Shown: positions 17,778 through 25,495, numbered from the stretch's first letter. The stretch is DNA of 64,000 nt from Methylopila sp. 73B (GCF_000526315.1 NZ_JAFV01000001.1:3784501-3848500); one strand, 5' to 3'. Numbers and translations: made by a program. The notes: generated by a model from the sequence alone, not told the origin.

Positions 17778-18021
17778 GATAACGCCGGGGGCTTAATGGC
17801 GGCGTTACGTAACGCCTGCGCAGCGTTATCGGCAGTACGCCGGGGTTGCCTACCGGGGTTTAGGTAACGCTCCCCGTCGGAAAGTAACGCGCTCGCTTTC
17901 CGCGAGCGTTACCGCAGAAAGCCTCGGTTCCCAGCGTATAAACGTATGCGGTAACGCTGTAACGTCGAAACGCCTCGCGCGGCGCGCGCGTATGTATGCA
18001 GGGGTGAGGGTAGCGTAACGG
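17778..18021. repeat. Iteron array, putative origin of replication of the element
   Basis: Directly after the primase stop there are nine to ten copies of GTAACGC or close variants on both strands within 245 bp: 17778-17786 (GATAACGCC), 17802-17808 and 17809-17815 (forming the palindrome GGCGTTACGTAACGCC, 17801-17816), 17823-17830 (GCGTTATC), 17864-17870, 17884-17890, 17906-17912, 17951-17957, 17959-17965 (GTAACGT) and 18015-18021 (GTAACGG). The copies at 17884 and 17906 form a long inverted repeat. No gene fits here. Iterons beside a primase gene are the usual layout of satellite and phage origins. Confidence 0.65.
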
Positions 18022-18079
18022 GCGGCCCCCGGCAGATTAGCTTCATCGGACCAGTCTCAAACATAGCAAAGGCATCAGC

Positions 18080-18451
18080 ATGGCCAGAATAACACCACCC
18101 CCCGGCACCAATCGCCTGCCGACGATCGAGGTGCGCGGCATGGAGCGTGGGCCCGACGGCGACGTGCTCAGCGTGGCGGTCAAGAGCGAGGAGCAGCGCG
18201 AGACAGGTACCGGGCCGGTGTCGCGGGCCGAGTTCCGCGGCACCATGAGGATCCGATTGGACGCTGCGCGAGACGAGAACAGGTTCGTGCGCGCGGTGAA
18301 GCATGTTCTCGGCTACTGGCCGGCTACACCCCGGCCCAACAAATGGGGCGAGCATGTCGCCCGCGGAGTGACGCAGTGCGAGGCCAGCGGTCGCGTCACA
18401 TTCACCACCAAGGCTCGCCCCGCCGACGACGCCTGGCCCGACCCCGTTTAG
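18080..18451 (+). CDS. Unknown small protein downstream of the origin candidate
   Basis: The 123-residue product starts with an ATG after the iteron array. It is basic, has no hydrophobic segment, and contains a beta-rich middle (DVLSVAVKSEEQ, FRGTMRIRLDAARDENRFVRAVKHVLGYWP) and a Pro/Lys-rich C-terminal third. No family is recognised. It may act in replication or packaging, as suggested by position only. A longer open frame on the opposite strand is Arg/Ala-rich and lacks any family feature. Confidence 0.5.
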   Translation: MARITPPPGTNRLPTIEVRGMERGPDGDVLSVAVKSEEQRETGTGPVSRAEFRGTMRIRLDAARDENRFVRAVKHVLGYWPATPRPNKWGEHVARGVTQCEASGRVTFTTKARPADDAWPDPV

Positions 18452-19017
18452 AGCTGGTTCTCCGTCGCCCGCCGCGGACCCTGGGACGCCGCCTGAGCCC
18501 CTCGCCGCGCCGGCCTCGGCCGCCCTAGCCGCCGCGCGCCGCCAAGGCTCCTGCGTCCCGCCAGCGACGCGCGTCCGGGCTCGGGCGACTGCGGCAAAAG
18601 AACAGCCGAGGTCCGCGCCACCTTTTCCCGACGCGACGGCGCGGCCGGGCCGCGTCGCCCGACCCCGGCGCGCCATCACGTTTTGTCCGCAAAGCGTCGG
18701 TGGCCCCGGCCCGACCCTCGGCGGATTTTTTGCGCAGAGACCGTCCGACCCTCGGCCGGCCGCGACCGCGTCGTCGCATCCGGGGCGAGCGCTCGCCCGC
18801 GAGGCCCCGGGCGCCGCGATCGCCCGAGGGGCAGGGGTCCGCCGACCACATCGGGCCATGCCCGAGCCCGACTCCCCACGGCCGTCGCAGGCGGCGACTG
18901 CGCCGTATCAGGGCGCAAACTCCAAACCCGGAGCAACTCGGAAAAACCTGCTGGCAGCTATACTTAAGCCGCGCCCGACGCTATACTTAGCCGGCTCAAC
19001 CTAATAAGCGCACAAAT
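18452..19017. other. 566-bp GC-rich gap before terS: no gene seen; repeats and candidate packaging region
   Basis: No convincing coding frame is present. Features: the 12-mer CCGACCCTCGGC at 18711-18722 and 18745-18756, with a third copy at 19463-19474 just after the TerS-like gene; a T6 run at 18725-18730; and two copies of GCTATACTTA (18957-18966, 18980-18989), 23 bp apart, just before terS. TATACT inside the second would place a start site about 23 nt before the terS ATG, but no good -35 is visible, suggesting activator dependence. Phage cos or pac sites often lie next to terS. Confidence 0.5.
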
Positions 19018-19452
19018 ATGGCCCCCGCATACCCCTCTGAAGGCCGGCCGGCGTCGGGCTTTCGCCCGCTTGGCGGCCGAACGCAGCGGACCCGCGTCAC
19101 GAACGGCACGGCGACCATCCCCGGCGTCGACGGGCGGACGCTCTGGGCGCGCCGCCTTCGCGACCTGCTCGCGATCTACGCCTCCGACCTCGGCGGCGCG
19201 GAGAACATGACCGAGGCCGAGAAGTCTCTGGTGCGCCGGGCCGCGACCCTGTCCGTGGAGCTGGAGCTGCTGGAGCAGCGCTTCGCCGCCAGCGGCAAGG
19301 GTGCCAGCGCGCCGGACCTCGACCTCTACGGCCGCATGACCAACACGCTGCGGCGGCTTCTGGAGTGCACCGGGCTGGAGCGCCGCGCCCGCGACGTCAC
19401 GCCGTCGCTCGCCCAGTACCTCGACCTGACGCGGGGGGCCGACGACCGGTGA
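19018..19452 (+). CDS. Putative terminase small subunit
   Basis: The 144-residue, mostly helical product has GRTLWARRLRDLLAIYASDLGG, then AEKSLVRRAATLSVELE, a Ser/Gly linker and DLYGRMTNTLRRLLECTGLERR. Proteins of this plan occur immediately upstream of large-terminase genes in alphaproteobacterial prophages and are thought to be DNA-recognising small subunits. The N-terminal 40 residues are basic and probably contact DNA. Identification rests on the helical layout and on terL lying 128 bp downstream, not on a catalytic motif. No clear SD precedes the ATG. Confidence 0.6.
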   Translation: MAPAYPSEGRPASGFRPLGGRTQRTRVTNGTATIPGVDGRTLWARRLRDLLAIYASDLGGAENMTEAEKSLVRRAATLSVELELLEQRFAASGKGASAPDLDLYGRMTNTLRRLLECTGLERRARDVTPSLAQYLDLTRGADDR

Positions 19453-19580
19453 CGTAGGACGACCGACCCTCGGCCTCTCAGGGGTGGTCAAAAGTCGCCC
19501 GAGGGCCGCGGCGGATCGGATCCCGTTTTCGCACGGCGCGCACCCCGTCAGGTCTTTTCGCTTAATCGCGCGGAGCCGCA

Positions 19581-21116
19581 ATGAACACGACAGTGACCAT
19601 CCGCCGGGCCATGGAGGACCCCAACCTGCTCGGCGCGACGCTCGCCGGGCCGAGCTGGGCCACGTGGCGGATGCTGCTCGCCGCGGCCATGGGCGAGCGC
19701 CTCCGCGACGACGAGACGGAGAGCTTCCGCGCGCTGACCGGACGGTCCGCACCCCCGGCCCGCGCCGCCGACGAGGTGGTCGTCGTGGCCGGCCGGCGAG
19801 CCGGGAAGACGCGCGCCATGGCGGCGCTGGCGGTCTACCTCGCCGGGATGCGCGACTACACCTCGCGGCTGGCGCGTGGCGAGCGCGCCGTGGTGCTGAT
19901 CATCGCGCCCGACACGCGGCAGGCGCGCGTGCTGCTCGACTACGCCGTCGGCATGCTGGAGGCGACGCCGGTGCTGGCCCAGCTGGTAGCCGAGAAGACG
20001 GCCGACACCCTCTCGCTGACGACCGGGATCGACATCAAGGTGCGCGCCGCCAGCTTCCGCCGACTGCGCGGACTGACCGCGGTCGCCATCCTCGCCGACG
20101 AGGCGTGCTTCTGGAGCACCGAGGAGGACGGGGCCAACCCGGACTCGGAGATCCTGAACGCGGTGCGCCCAATGCTGGCGACGACCGGCGGCCCGCTGGT
20201 GATCATCTCGTCGCCCTACGCGCGGCGCGGCGAGGTCTACGAGATGTGGCGCGCCCACCACGGCGACGCTGGCGACCCGGCCATCCTCGTGGCGCAGGGC
20301 GCGAGCCGCGACTTCAACCCGAGCCTGCCCGAGGCCGTAGTCCGCCGCGCGATGGAGCGCGACCCGGCGGCGGCGCGCGCCGAGTACCTCGGCCTCTGGC
20401 GCGACGACGTGGAGACCTTCGTCGCGAGGGAGGCCGTGGAGGCCTGCGTCGAGGCCGGGCGACGCGAGCGCTCGCCGCGCCCCGGCATCACCTACCTCGG
20501 CTTCGTGGACCCGTCCGGCGGCGGCCAGGACAGCATGACGCTCGCCGTCGCCCACCACGACGGCGGCCGGCTCGTGCTCGACGCGGTGAGGGAGGCCCGC
20601 CCGCCGTTCTCGCCGGAGAGCGTTGTGGCCGACTTCGCCGGCCTGCTGGCGCAGTACCGCGTGCGGCGCATCGTGGGCGACCGCTACGCGGGCGAGTGGC
20701 CACGAGAGGCGTTCCGGCGCCACGGCGTGACCTACGACACGTCCGAGAGGACCAAGTCGGACATCTACCGCGACCTGCTCCCCCGGCTGAACTCGGGCGA
20801 CGTGGCGCTGCTCGACGACGACCGGCTCAAGAATCAGCTCTCGGGACTGGAGCGGCGCGTCGCCCGCGGCGGCCGAGACACCATCGACCACGGCCCCGGC
20901 GGCCACGACGACCTCGCCAACGCGGCGGCCGGCGCGCTGATGCTCGCGAGCGACGCGGTGCGCCGGCACGAGGTCCTGTGGGGCGGCGTCGGCGCGACCG
21001 GCGGCCTCAGCCTCAGGTCGCTGAACAAGAAGCGTGCGTGGCACCGCGGGCCGGGGGTGTCCGCCGTCGACGGCGGGCCGACGCCCGCCCGATGCCCCGA
21101 CCCGAAGCACCACTGA
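19581..21116 (+). CDS. Phage terminase large subunit
   Basis: The 511-residue packaging motor has both activities. ATPase: Walker A AGRRAGKT at 70-77, Walker B VAILADEACFW (Asp173, Glu174) and the coupling motif VIISSP near 208-212. RNase-H-like nuclease: Asp310 in FVDPSGGGQDS, Asp367 in VGDRYAGEW and the last metal site in GGHDDLANAAAG (Asp443/Asp444). All catalytic positions appear intact, so this is not a decayed remnant. In a full phage the portal gene would follow; here it does not. The protein could package element DNA into helper-phage heads, or compete with the helper's motor. Confidence 0.88.
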   Translation: MNTTVTIRRAMEDPNLLGATLAGPSWATWRMLLAAAMGERLRDDETESFRALTGRSAPPARAADEVVVVAGRRAGKTRAMAALAVYLAGMRDYTSRLARGERAVVLIIAPDTRQARVLLDYAVGMLEATPVLAQLVAEKTADTLSLTTGIDIKVRAASFRRLRGLTAVAILADEACFWSTEEDGANPDSEILNAVRPMLATTGGPLVIISSPYARRGEVYEMWRAHHGDAGDPAILVAQGASRDFNPSLPEAVVRRAMERDPAAARAEYLGLWRDDVETFVAREAVEACVEAGRRERSPRPGITYLGFVDPSGGGQDSMTLAVAHHDGGRLVLDAVREARPPFSPESVVADFAGLLAQYRVRRIVGDRYAGEWPREAFRRHGVTYDTSERTKSDIYRDLLPRLNSGDVALLDDDRLKNQLSGLERRVARGGRDTIDHGPGGHDDLANAAAGALMLASDAVRRHEVLWGGVGATGGLSLRSLNKKRAWHRGPGVSAVDGGPTPARCPDPKHH

Positions 21117-21137
21117 GCCCTAGCAAGGAGACCAGCC

Positions 21138-21860
21138 ATGAGCACTGTGCCGAACCTTAAGAGCCCGAGCCCGAGCCTGCACGAGGGCATGATCGAGCGC
21201 CACGCTGCCCGCGACAACGGCGGCCGGCCGCTGCTCGACGCCGACCCGGCGCTCGCCGCGCTGCGCGACGCCATGGCCCGCGGGCGCGCCGCCGCCGAGA
21301 AGGCCCGGCGCGTGGCCGAGGCCATGCTGCGGAACGAGATGGAGACGGTCCCGGCGCGTCATCGGCGCCTTCGCGACGAGAGCCACAAGCTCTCGCAGGC
21401 CGTGCTGCCGCTTTTCGACCGCGCGCTGGCCGAGGCCCGGCGCACGCTGGACGACATCGAGCGGCGCACCGGCCGCCCGCCTGCGCCGACCGGCGCGGCC
21501 GAGGTCGCGCTCGCGGGCGAGATCAGGGCGCGGCTGGCGTCGATGCCCCCGGAGAAGCGGCGCGCCGCCCTGAGGCAGGCGCTGGACGCCGGCGACGACA
21601 CCCTGCACGCCGCGGCGCTGCACGGCCCGGCGATGCTGACGGGGATGGAGCCCGCGGAGCTGGAGGTGCTGCGCGCGACGTGGCGCGAGGCGCGGCACGG
21701 GGCCGAGATGGAGCGGGCGCGCCGCCTGAGCGCGGCGGTCGCGGACGCCGAGCGGGGTGGGTCGCTGCTGATGACCTACACGGCTGGGCTGGCGAACGAC
21801 CGCATCATCGCGGAGGCGGAGAGGGCCGAGCGCGCGGTGCTGGAGGCGATCGCCGGTTAG
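21138..21860 (+). CDS. Alpha-helical protein of unknown function downstream of terL
   Basis: The 240-residue product is preceded by a strong SD (AAGGAGACCAGCC). It is almost entirely helical and charged, rich in Ala, Arg and Glu, with long heptad-like stretches (residues about 35-115 and 165-240) around a centre with RLASMPPEKRRAALRQALDAGDD. There is no cysteine, signal or membrane segment. In the portal position it could be a scaffold-like, head-size or helper-interaction protein, but no family is recognised and this is only inference from place and fold type. Confidence 0.65.
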   Translation: MSTVPNLKSPSPSLHEGMIERHAARDNGGRPLLDADPALAALRDAMARGRAAAEKARRVAEAMLRNEMETVPARHRRLRDESHKLSQAVLPLFDRALAEARRTLDDIERRTGRPPAPTGAAEVALAGEIRARLASMPPEKRRAALRQALDAGDDTLHAAALHGPAMLTGMEPAELEVLRATWREARHGAEMERARRLSAAVADAERGGSLLMTYTAGLANDRIIAEAERAERAVLEAIAG

Positions 21861-21983
21861 CTCGCTTCCGCGAGGCGAATGTTAGGAACTGTTGACACAG
21901 CTCCGCATCGCGCCGCGACTTGCCCCAAGTGTCTCACGGAAAGCGTATGCTGCGCGTGACAAAACTTGGTGGGCGAATCGTCG

Positions 21984-22616
21984 ATGCAGGAAATGATCCG
22001 GGCAGTGGTTGTCTCGCTCGTCCCAGCTGGGGCCGCCGCCCTGCTGGCTTCGCTACTTGGAGTTTTCGGGCCCAGCGAGCCGGCGGCATACATCAACTGG
22101 CAGAGCGTCAGCTTCACCAACGCATACATTCAATCTTTGGACTACAAGCCAGGGACATATGCTGATGCGCGCATAGTCGGGACACGCGTGGCCGTAAACG
22201 TGGAGATCAGAAACGATACATCGGTGAGGCTCAAAGATGTGCAGTTGATGGCCAGCAACAAGATCGAGAGCGCGGTAATACTTGGTAAGTATCCATCCGA
22301 AGGCCAAGAGCTTAAGAGGGAGGACGAGAGGATAGACCTTCCCGATGTTCAGCCAAAATCGCGGATGGAGATTGGTCTGATTTTGAGGGCATCTGGAGGA
22401 GAGTTGCCGGTCCAGGTCTTATCGGAAGGGCGCCAGATCGATTTGCGCTCGACTCGGATCAATTTGGACAGCTTCGGCTTCAAGAGCGCGGCTCTCAACC
22501 GGCCATGGGTTGAAATAGCGATTGTTTCGGGCATCGGGATTTTTGGGTTCTTTAGTTTGGCATTTGGCCTGCCTATTGCGGTCAGCATGCTGCGCAAGGC
22601 GTTCTCAGCGCCGTGA
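21984..22616 (+). CDS. Membrane protein at the element's right end, AT-richer than its surroundings
   Basis: The 210-residue product has an N-terminal membrane helix (about residues 5-27), an extracytoplasmic or cytoplasmic beta-rich domain (about 35-165, with VAVNVEIRNDTSVRLKDV, resembling an immunoglobulin-like fold) and a C-terminal helix (about 178-203). Base composition is visibly lower in GC than neighbours (29 of 60 bases are G or C at 22201-22260), a sign of separate origin. TTG 21966 and GTG 21969 are other possible starts. This end position in satellites commonly carries accessory genes such as defence or superinfection exclusion; the function here is unknown. Confidence 0.65.
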   Translation: MQEMIRAVVVSLVPAGAAALLASLLGVFGPSEPAAYINWQSVSFTNAYIQSLDYKPGTYADARIVGTRVAVNVEIRNDTSVRLKDVQLMASNKIESAVILGKYPSEGQELKREDERIDLPDVQPKSRMEIGLILRASGGELPVQVLSEGRQIDLRSTRINLDSFGFKSAALNRPWVEIAIVSGIGIFGFFSLAFGLPIAVSMLRKAFSAP

Positions 22617-22655
22617 CCGAACAAGCAGATGCCCCGTGGCGTAGAGCGCGAGGCA

Positions 22656-22674
22656 TATTAGGCTGGTTTTAGGC
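22656..22674. repeat. Right-end arm motif
   Basis: ATATTAGGCTGGTTTTAGG matches 12717-12735 (ATATTAGGCTGGCATTAGG) in 17 of 19 positions and the same orientation. It lies 57 bp inside the right att repeat. It is a candidate arm-type site for the integrase or its directionality factor. Confidence 0.5.
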
Positions 22675-22730
22675 CAAGCCCGGCGGCGCGGAAGGGTCCC
22701 CGGCTAAGTGCCTGCGAAACCTAGGTAATT

Positions 22731-22778
22731 TGGCGCTCCCAAGGGGACTCGAACCCCTGTTTTCGCCGTGAGAGGGCG
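22731..22778. repeat. Right attachment repeat inside tRNA-Glu
   Basis: The 48-bp copy is identical to 12544-12591. Because the complete tRNA lies here, this end preserves the functional gene and the left copy is the displaced 3' end. Confidence 0.92.
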
Positions 22779-22806
22779 ACGTCCTAGACCGCTAGACGAT
22801 GGGAGC
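22734..22806 (-). tRNA. tRNA-Glu (anticodon CTC)
   Basis: The minus strand folds as a complete cloverleaf: acceptor GCTCCCA with TGGGAGC, discriminator G and encoded CCA at 22731-22733. The anticodon loop is CTCTCAC with CTC at 22770-22772, and the T arm has GGTTCGAGTCC. The gene serves as the integration site of the adjacent element, whose int and att repeat lie on its 3' side. Confidence 0.95.
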
Positions 22807-22945
22807 GTTTCGCGCGGCGCACCCTATAGCCGCGATCGGCGGCGGCGGCAAGCCTCGGGCGCGACAATTCGAGGACGGCGAGGCTCCCCGGCGTCGCCGC
22901 GGGGCGCGCGCGGCGACCTCGCGACAGTGCGGCGCGAGGCACGCG

Positions 22946-23332
22946 TCAGCGCAGCGGGGGCGCGGAGGGGCCGCCGGGGGCGAGGTCGAGGCGGCCGGTC
23001 TCGGTCAGCGTCGCGGCGTCGACCACATGGACGCTGAGGCGGCCGTCGCGCTCGACGGTGACGAGGATGCGGCCGGCGTCGGCGGCGGTGGAGACCACCC
23101 GGGCGCCTTCGGGGAGCGCCAGCGCGCGCTCGACGAACCTCGTCGGGGCAGGCGTCGACTTGACGACGCGGTACGCGATCACCGAGATCAGCGCGAGAAA
23201 GCCCACGCCCATCGTCAGGCCGCCGACCATCGTCAGCCTGCGGAGGCGGGCGTAGACCCGCTGGACGCGGGGATCCTCCTCGTCCGCGCCATCACCGAAA
23301 GGGGCTCCGTTCGAGCCGCCGTGCGCCGTCAT
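22946..23332 (-). CDS. DUF6476-type single-pass membrane protein
   Basis: The 128-residue product has a polar N-terminus, one membrane helix (about residues 35-57, MVGGLTMGVGFLALISVIAY) and a C-terminal domain with alternating beta-strand pattern (RILVTVERDGRLSVHVVDAATL). This matches the small alphaproteobacterial DUF6476 proteins found divergent from an RluD-type gene and rpoH, exactly as here. Its start codon overlaps the rluD start on the other strand by two bases, so both share one promoter region. Function unknown. Confidence 0.75.
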   Translation of the reverse strand: MTAHGGSNGAPFGDGADEEDPRVQRVYARLRRLTMVGGLTMGVGFLALISVIAYRVVKSTPAPTRFVERALALPEGARVVSTAADAGRILVTVERDGRLSVHVVDAATLTETGRLDLAPGGPSAPPLR

Positions 23333-24347
23333 GTCTCAATCCGTTCCTGAAGAGCCGGCGGCCCCCGGCGTGCTGTCGGTCGTCGCCGGCCCGGACGACG
23401 CCGGCGAGCGGATCGACCGTTTTCTCGCCGCCCGGCTGCCGGACCTGTCCCGCGCCCGCCTGCAGGCGCTGATGCGCCAGGGAGCCGTCTCGGCGGGCGC
23501 GCGGACGCTAGAGGACCCCTCCGCACGGGTCAACGCGGGCGAGACCTATGTGGTGGCCGCGCCGCCGCCGGCGCCCGCCGCGCCGCAGGCGCAGGCGATC
23601 GCGCTCAGCGTCGTGTTCGAGGACGATCACCTCATCGTCATCGACAAGCCCGCGGGCCTCGTGGTGCACCCGGCCGCAGGCCACGCGGACGGCACGCTCG
23701 TCAACGCCCTGCTCGCCCATTGCGGCGCGAGCCTGTCCGGCGTCGGGGGCGTGGCGCGCCCCGGAATCGTGCACCGGCTCGACAAGGACACCAGCGGGCT
23801 GATGGTGGTGGCGAAGCATGACCTCGCCCACCGGGCGCTGAGCGCGCAGTTCGCCGACCACGGCCGCACCGGCCCGCTGGTGCGGTCCTACTGCGCCTTC
23901 GTCTGGGGCCTGCCGCGGCATCCCCGCGGCGTGGTGGACGCCCCGCTCGGCCGTAGCGAGCGCAACCGCGAGAAGATCGCGATCCGCAGCGACGGGCGGT
24001 TCGCCGTCACCCACTGGGAGACGCTCGAGCGCTTCGAGGCGTCGGAGGCGAGCCTCGTGGAGTGCCGGCTCGAGACCGGGCGCACGCACCAGATCCGCGT
24101 GCACATGGCCTCGCTCGGCCACCCGCTGATGGGCGACGCGGTCTATGGCGCGAGCCACCGGACCAAGGCCTCGAAGCTCGACGGCGGCGCCCGCGCCGCG
24201 CTGCTCGGGCTTGGCCGGCAGGCGCTGCACGCCGCCGTGCTCGGCTTTGCGCACCCGGCGACCGGCGAGACCCTGTTGTTCGAGAGCGCGCTCCCCGACG
24301 ACCTCGCGGCCCTCGCGCACGCGCTGAAGGCCCGGCCGGATCATTGA
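23331..24347 (+). CDS. rluD: RluA-family 23S rRNA pseudouridine synthase
   Basis: The 338-residue product makes pseudouridine in rRNA. It has an N-terminal S4-like RNA-binding domain (AGERIDRFLAARLPDLSRARLQALMRQGAV, about residues 23-52) followed by the catalytic domain with the family motif HRLDKDTSGLMV. Asp in this motif is the catalytic residue. DKPAGLVVHP lies before it and RTHQIRVHMASLGHPLMGD after it. Neighbour rpoH lies 164 bp downstream, a conserved order in Hyphomicrobiales. RluD is the best match, although RluC-type specificity cannot be separated by eye. Confidence 0.9.
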   Translation: MSQSVPEEPAAPGVLSVVAGPDDAGERIDRFLAARLPDLSRARLQALMRQGAVSAGARTLEDPSARVNAGETYVVAAPPPAPAAPQAQAIALSVVFEDDHLIVIDKPAGLVVHPAAGHADGTLVNALLAHCGASLSGVGGVARPGIVHRLDKDTSGLMVVAKHDLAHRALSAQFADHGRTGPLVRSYCAFVWGLPRHPRGVVDAPLGRSERNREKIAIRSDGRFAVTHWETLERFEASEASLVECRLETGRTHQIRVHMASLGHPLMGDAVYGASHRTKASKLDGGARAALLGLGRQALHAAVLGFAHPATGETLLFESALPDDLAALAHALKARPDH

Positions 24348-24511
24348 GAAGATCAAAGATCGGCCATGCGCAAACGCACGGCGCCGTGAAGCGATTTGAC
24401 ACCTTTCGGCCACGCCTCGCGTTATACTGCGGACAACAGAGCGATCGGCGCATCCCGCGGTCGCGACAGGGCCTGCCGCAAGGGCGGGGGCCCCAGACGA
24501 AGGAGACGCAT

Positions 24512-25393
24512 ATGGCCTCGGCCGCACTCCCAATCCTTGTAAGCGACAACGGTCTCTCGAAGTATCTCGACGAGATCCGCAAGTTTCCGATGCTGGAGCC
24601 GCAGCAGGAGTACATGCTCGCCAAACGCTGGCGCGAGCATGGCGACCGCGACGCGGCCCACAAGCTCGTCACCAGCCACCTCCGCCTCGTCGCCAAGATC
24701 GCGATGGGCTACCGCGGCTACGGCCTGCCGATCGGCGAGGTCGTGTCCGAGGGCAACGTCGGCCTGATGCAGGCGGTGAAGCGCTTCGAGCCCGAGAAGG
24801 GCTTCAGGCTCGCGACCTACGCGATGTGGTGGATCCGCGCCTCGATCCAGGAATACATCCTGCGATCCTGGTCGCTGGTGAAGATGGGCACCACCGCGAA
24901 CCAGAAGAAGCTGTTCTTCAACCTGCGCAAGGCGAAGAGCCAGATCTCGGCGCTGGACGAGGGCGACCTCCGTCCGGACCAGGTCAAGCAGATCGCGGTC
25001 AAGCTCGGCGTCAACGAGCAGGACGTGGTGGACATGAACCGCCGTCTCGGCGGCGACGCCTCGCTCAACGCGCCGTTGCGCGAAGACGAAGGCTCCTCGG
25101 AGTGGCAGGACTGGCTGGTCGACGACAGCGACAGCCAGGAGAGCCGCCTCGTGGAGAACGAGGAGCTCGACAACCGCCGCCAGGCGCTCTCGGGCGCGCT
25201 GACGGTGCTGAACGACCGTGAGCGCCGCATCTTCGAGGCGCGGCGCCTCGCGGACGATCCGCTGACGCTGGAAGAGCTGTCGAGCGAGTTCGGCGTGTCG
25301 CGCGAACGCGTGCGCCAGATCGAGGTGCGCGCCTTCGAAAAGGTGCAGGACGCGGTCCGCAAGAACGTCGCGGAGATCGAGGCGCGGGCTTAA
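24512..25393 (+). CDS. rpoH: RNA polymerase sigma factor RpoH (heat shock), copy 1
   Basis: The 293-residue sigma-32 has region 2 with the -10-binding and core-binding motif GNVGLMQAVKRFEPEKGFRLATYAMWWIRASIQEYIL, followed by the RpoH box (NQKKLFFNLRKAK). The region 4 helix-turn-helix lies at the C-terminus (TLEELSSEFGVSRERVRQIE). The SD AAGGAG lies just before the ATG. TTGACA (24396) and TATACT (24423) upstream are 21 bases apart, too far for a normal sigma-70 promoter. A terminator follows. A second rpoH lies 5.7 kb away. In rhizobia the RpoH1-type copy drives the main heat-shock response. Confidence 0.95.
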   Translation: MASAALPILVSDNGLSKYLDEIRKFPMLEPQQEYMLAKRWREHGDRDAAHKLVTSHLRLVAKIAMGYRGYGLPIGEVVSEGNVGLMQAVKRFEPEKGFRLATYAMWWIRASIQEYILRSWSLVKMGTTANQKKLFFNLRKAKSQISALDEGDLRPDQVKQIAVKLGVNEQDVVDMNRRLGGDASLNAPLREDEGSSEWQDWLVDDSDSQESRLVENEELDNRRQALSGALTVLNDRERRIFEARRLADDPLTLEELSSEFGVSRERVRQIEVRAFEKVQDAVRKNVAEIEARA

Positions 25394-25426
25394 GCCGCCC
25401 CGCCTTACGCGCTGCCTTATTGATAG

Positions 25427-25458
25427 GGCCGCCACGGAACGCCGTGGCGGCCTTATTT
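25427..25458 (+). terminator. Terminator after rpoH1
   Basis: GGCCGCCACGG and CCGTGGCGGCC form a perfect 11-bp stem with a four-base loop, followed by TTATTT. Confidence 0.85.
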
Positions 25459-25495
25459 CATGCTCGCCTGTCCGTCGAGGCGTTTGGATAAGCGC

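Larger units (their letters stand above)
12544..22730. mobile_element. Phage-satellite-like integrated element in tRNA-Glu(CTC)
   Basis: The 10.2-kb segment is bounded by a perfect 48-bp direct repeat of the tRNA-Glu 3' part (12544-12591 and 22731-22778). The intact tRNA lies on the right; the left copy is only the 3' fragment. Inside, all genes read left to right: integrase, unknown gene, AlpA-like regulator, three coupled paralogues, AEP primase, iteron array, unknown gene, TerS-like, TerL, helical protein, membrane protein. No capsid, portal, tail, lysis or conjugation gene is visible. The order integrase-AlpA-primase-terminase and the size match phage-inducible chromosomal islands and P4-like satellites better than a full prophage, but a deleted prophage remains possible. 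Confidence 0.85.

Noticed and set aside
17778-18021. CRISPR array
   Set aside because: The repeated unit is only 7 bp, on both strands and irregularly spaced; no cas genes. Iterons explain it better.
17909-18859. 316-codon minus-strand frame over the iteron array and the pre-terS gap
   Set aside because: It runs through the repeat array, is opposite to every other gene in the element and shows no domain or RBS; treated as chance in GC-rich DNA.
18683-18990. Short plus-strand frames of about 95 codons before terS
   Set aside because: Two overlapping frames of similar length with Arg/Pro-rich products, no RBS; they cover the 12-mer repeats.
12544-22730. Complete prophage or integrative conjugative element
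   Set aside because: No head, tail, lysis, relaxase or type IV secretion genes are visible in the 10.2 kb.
24396-24428. Sigma-70 promoter of rpoH1 (TTGACA and TATACT)
   Set aside because: The two hexamers are 21 bases apart, beyond the usual 16-19; noted in the gene entry only.
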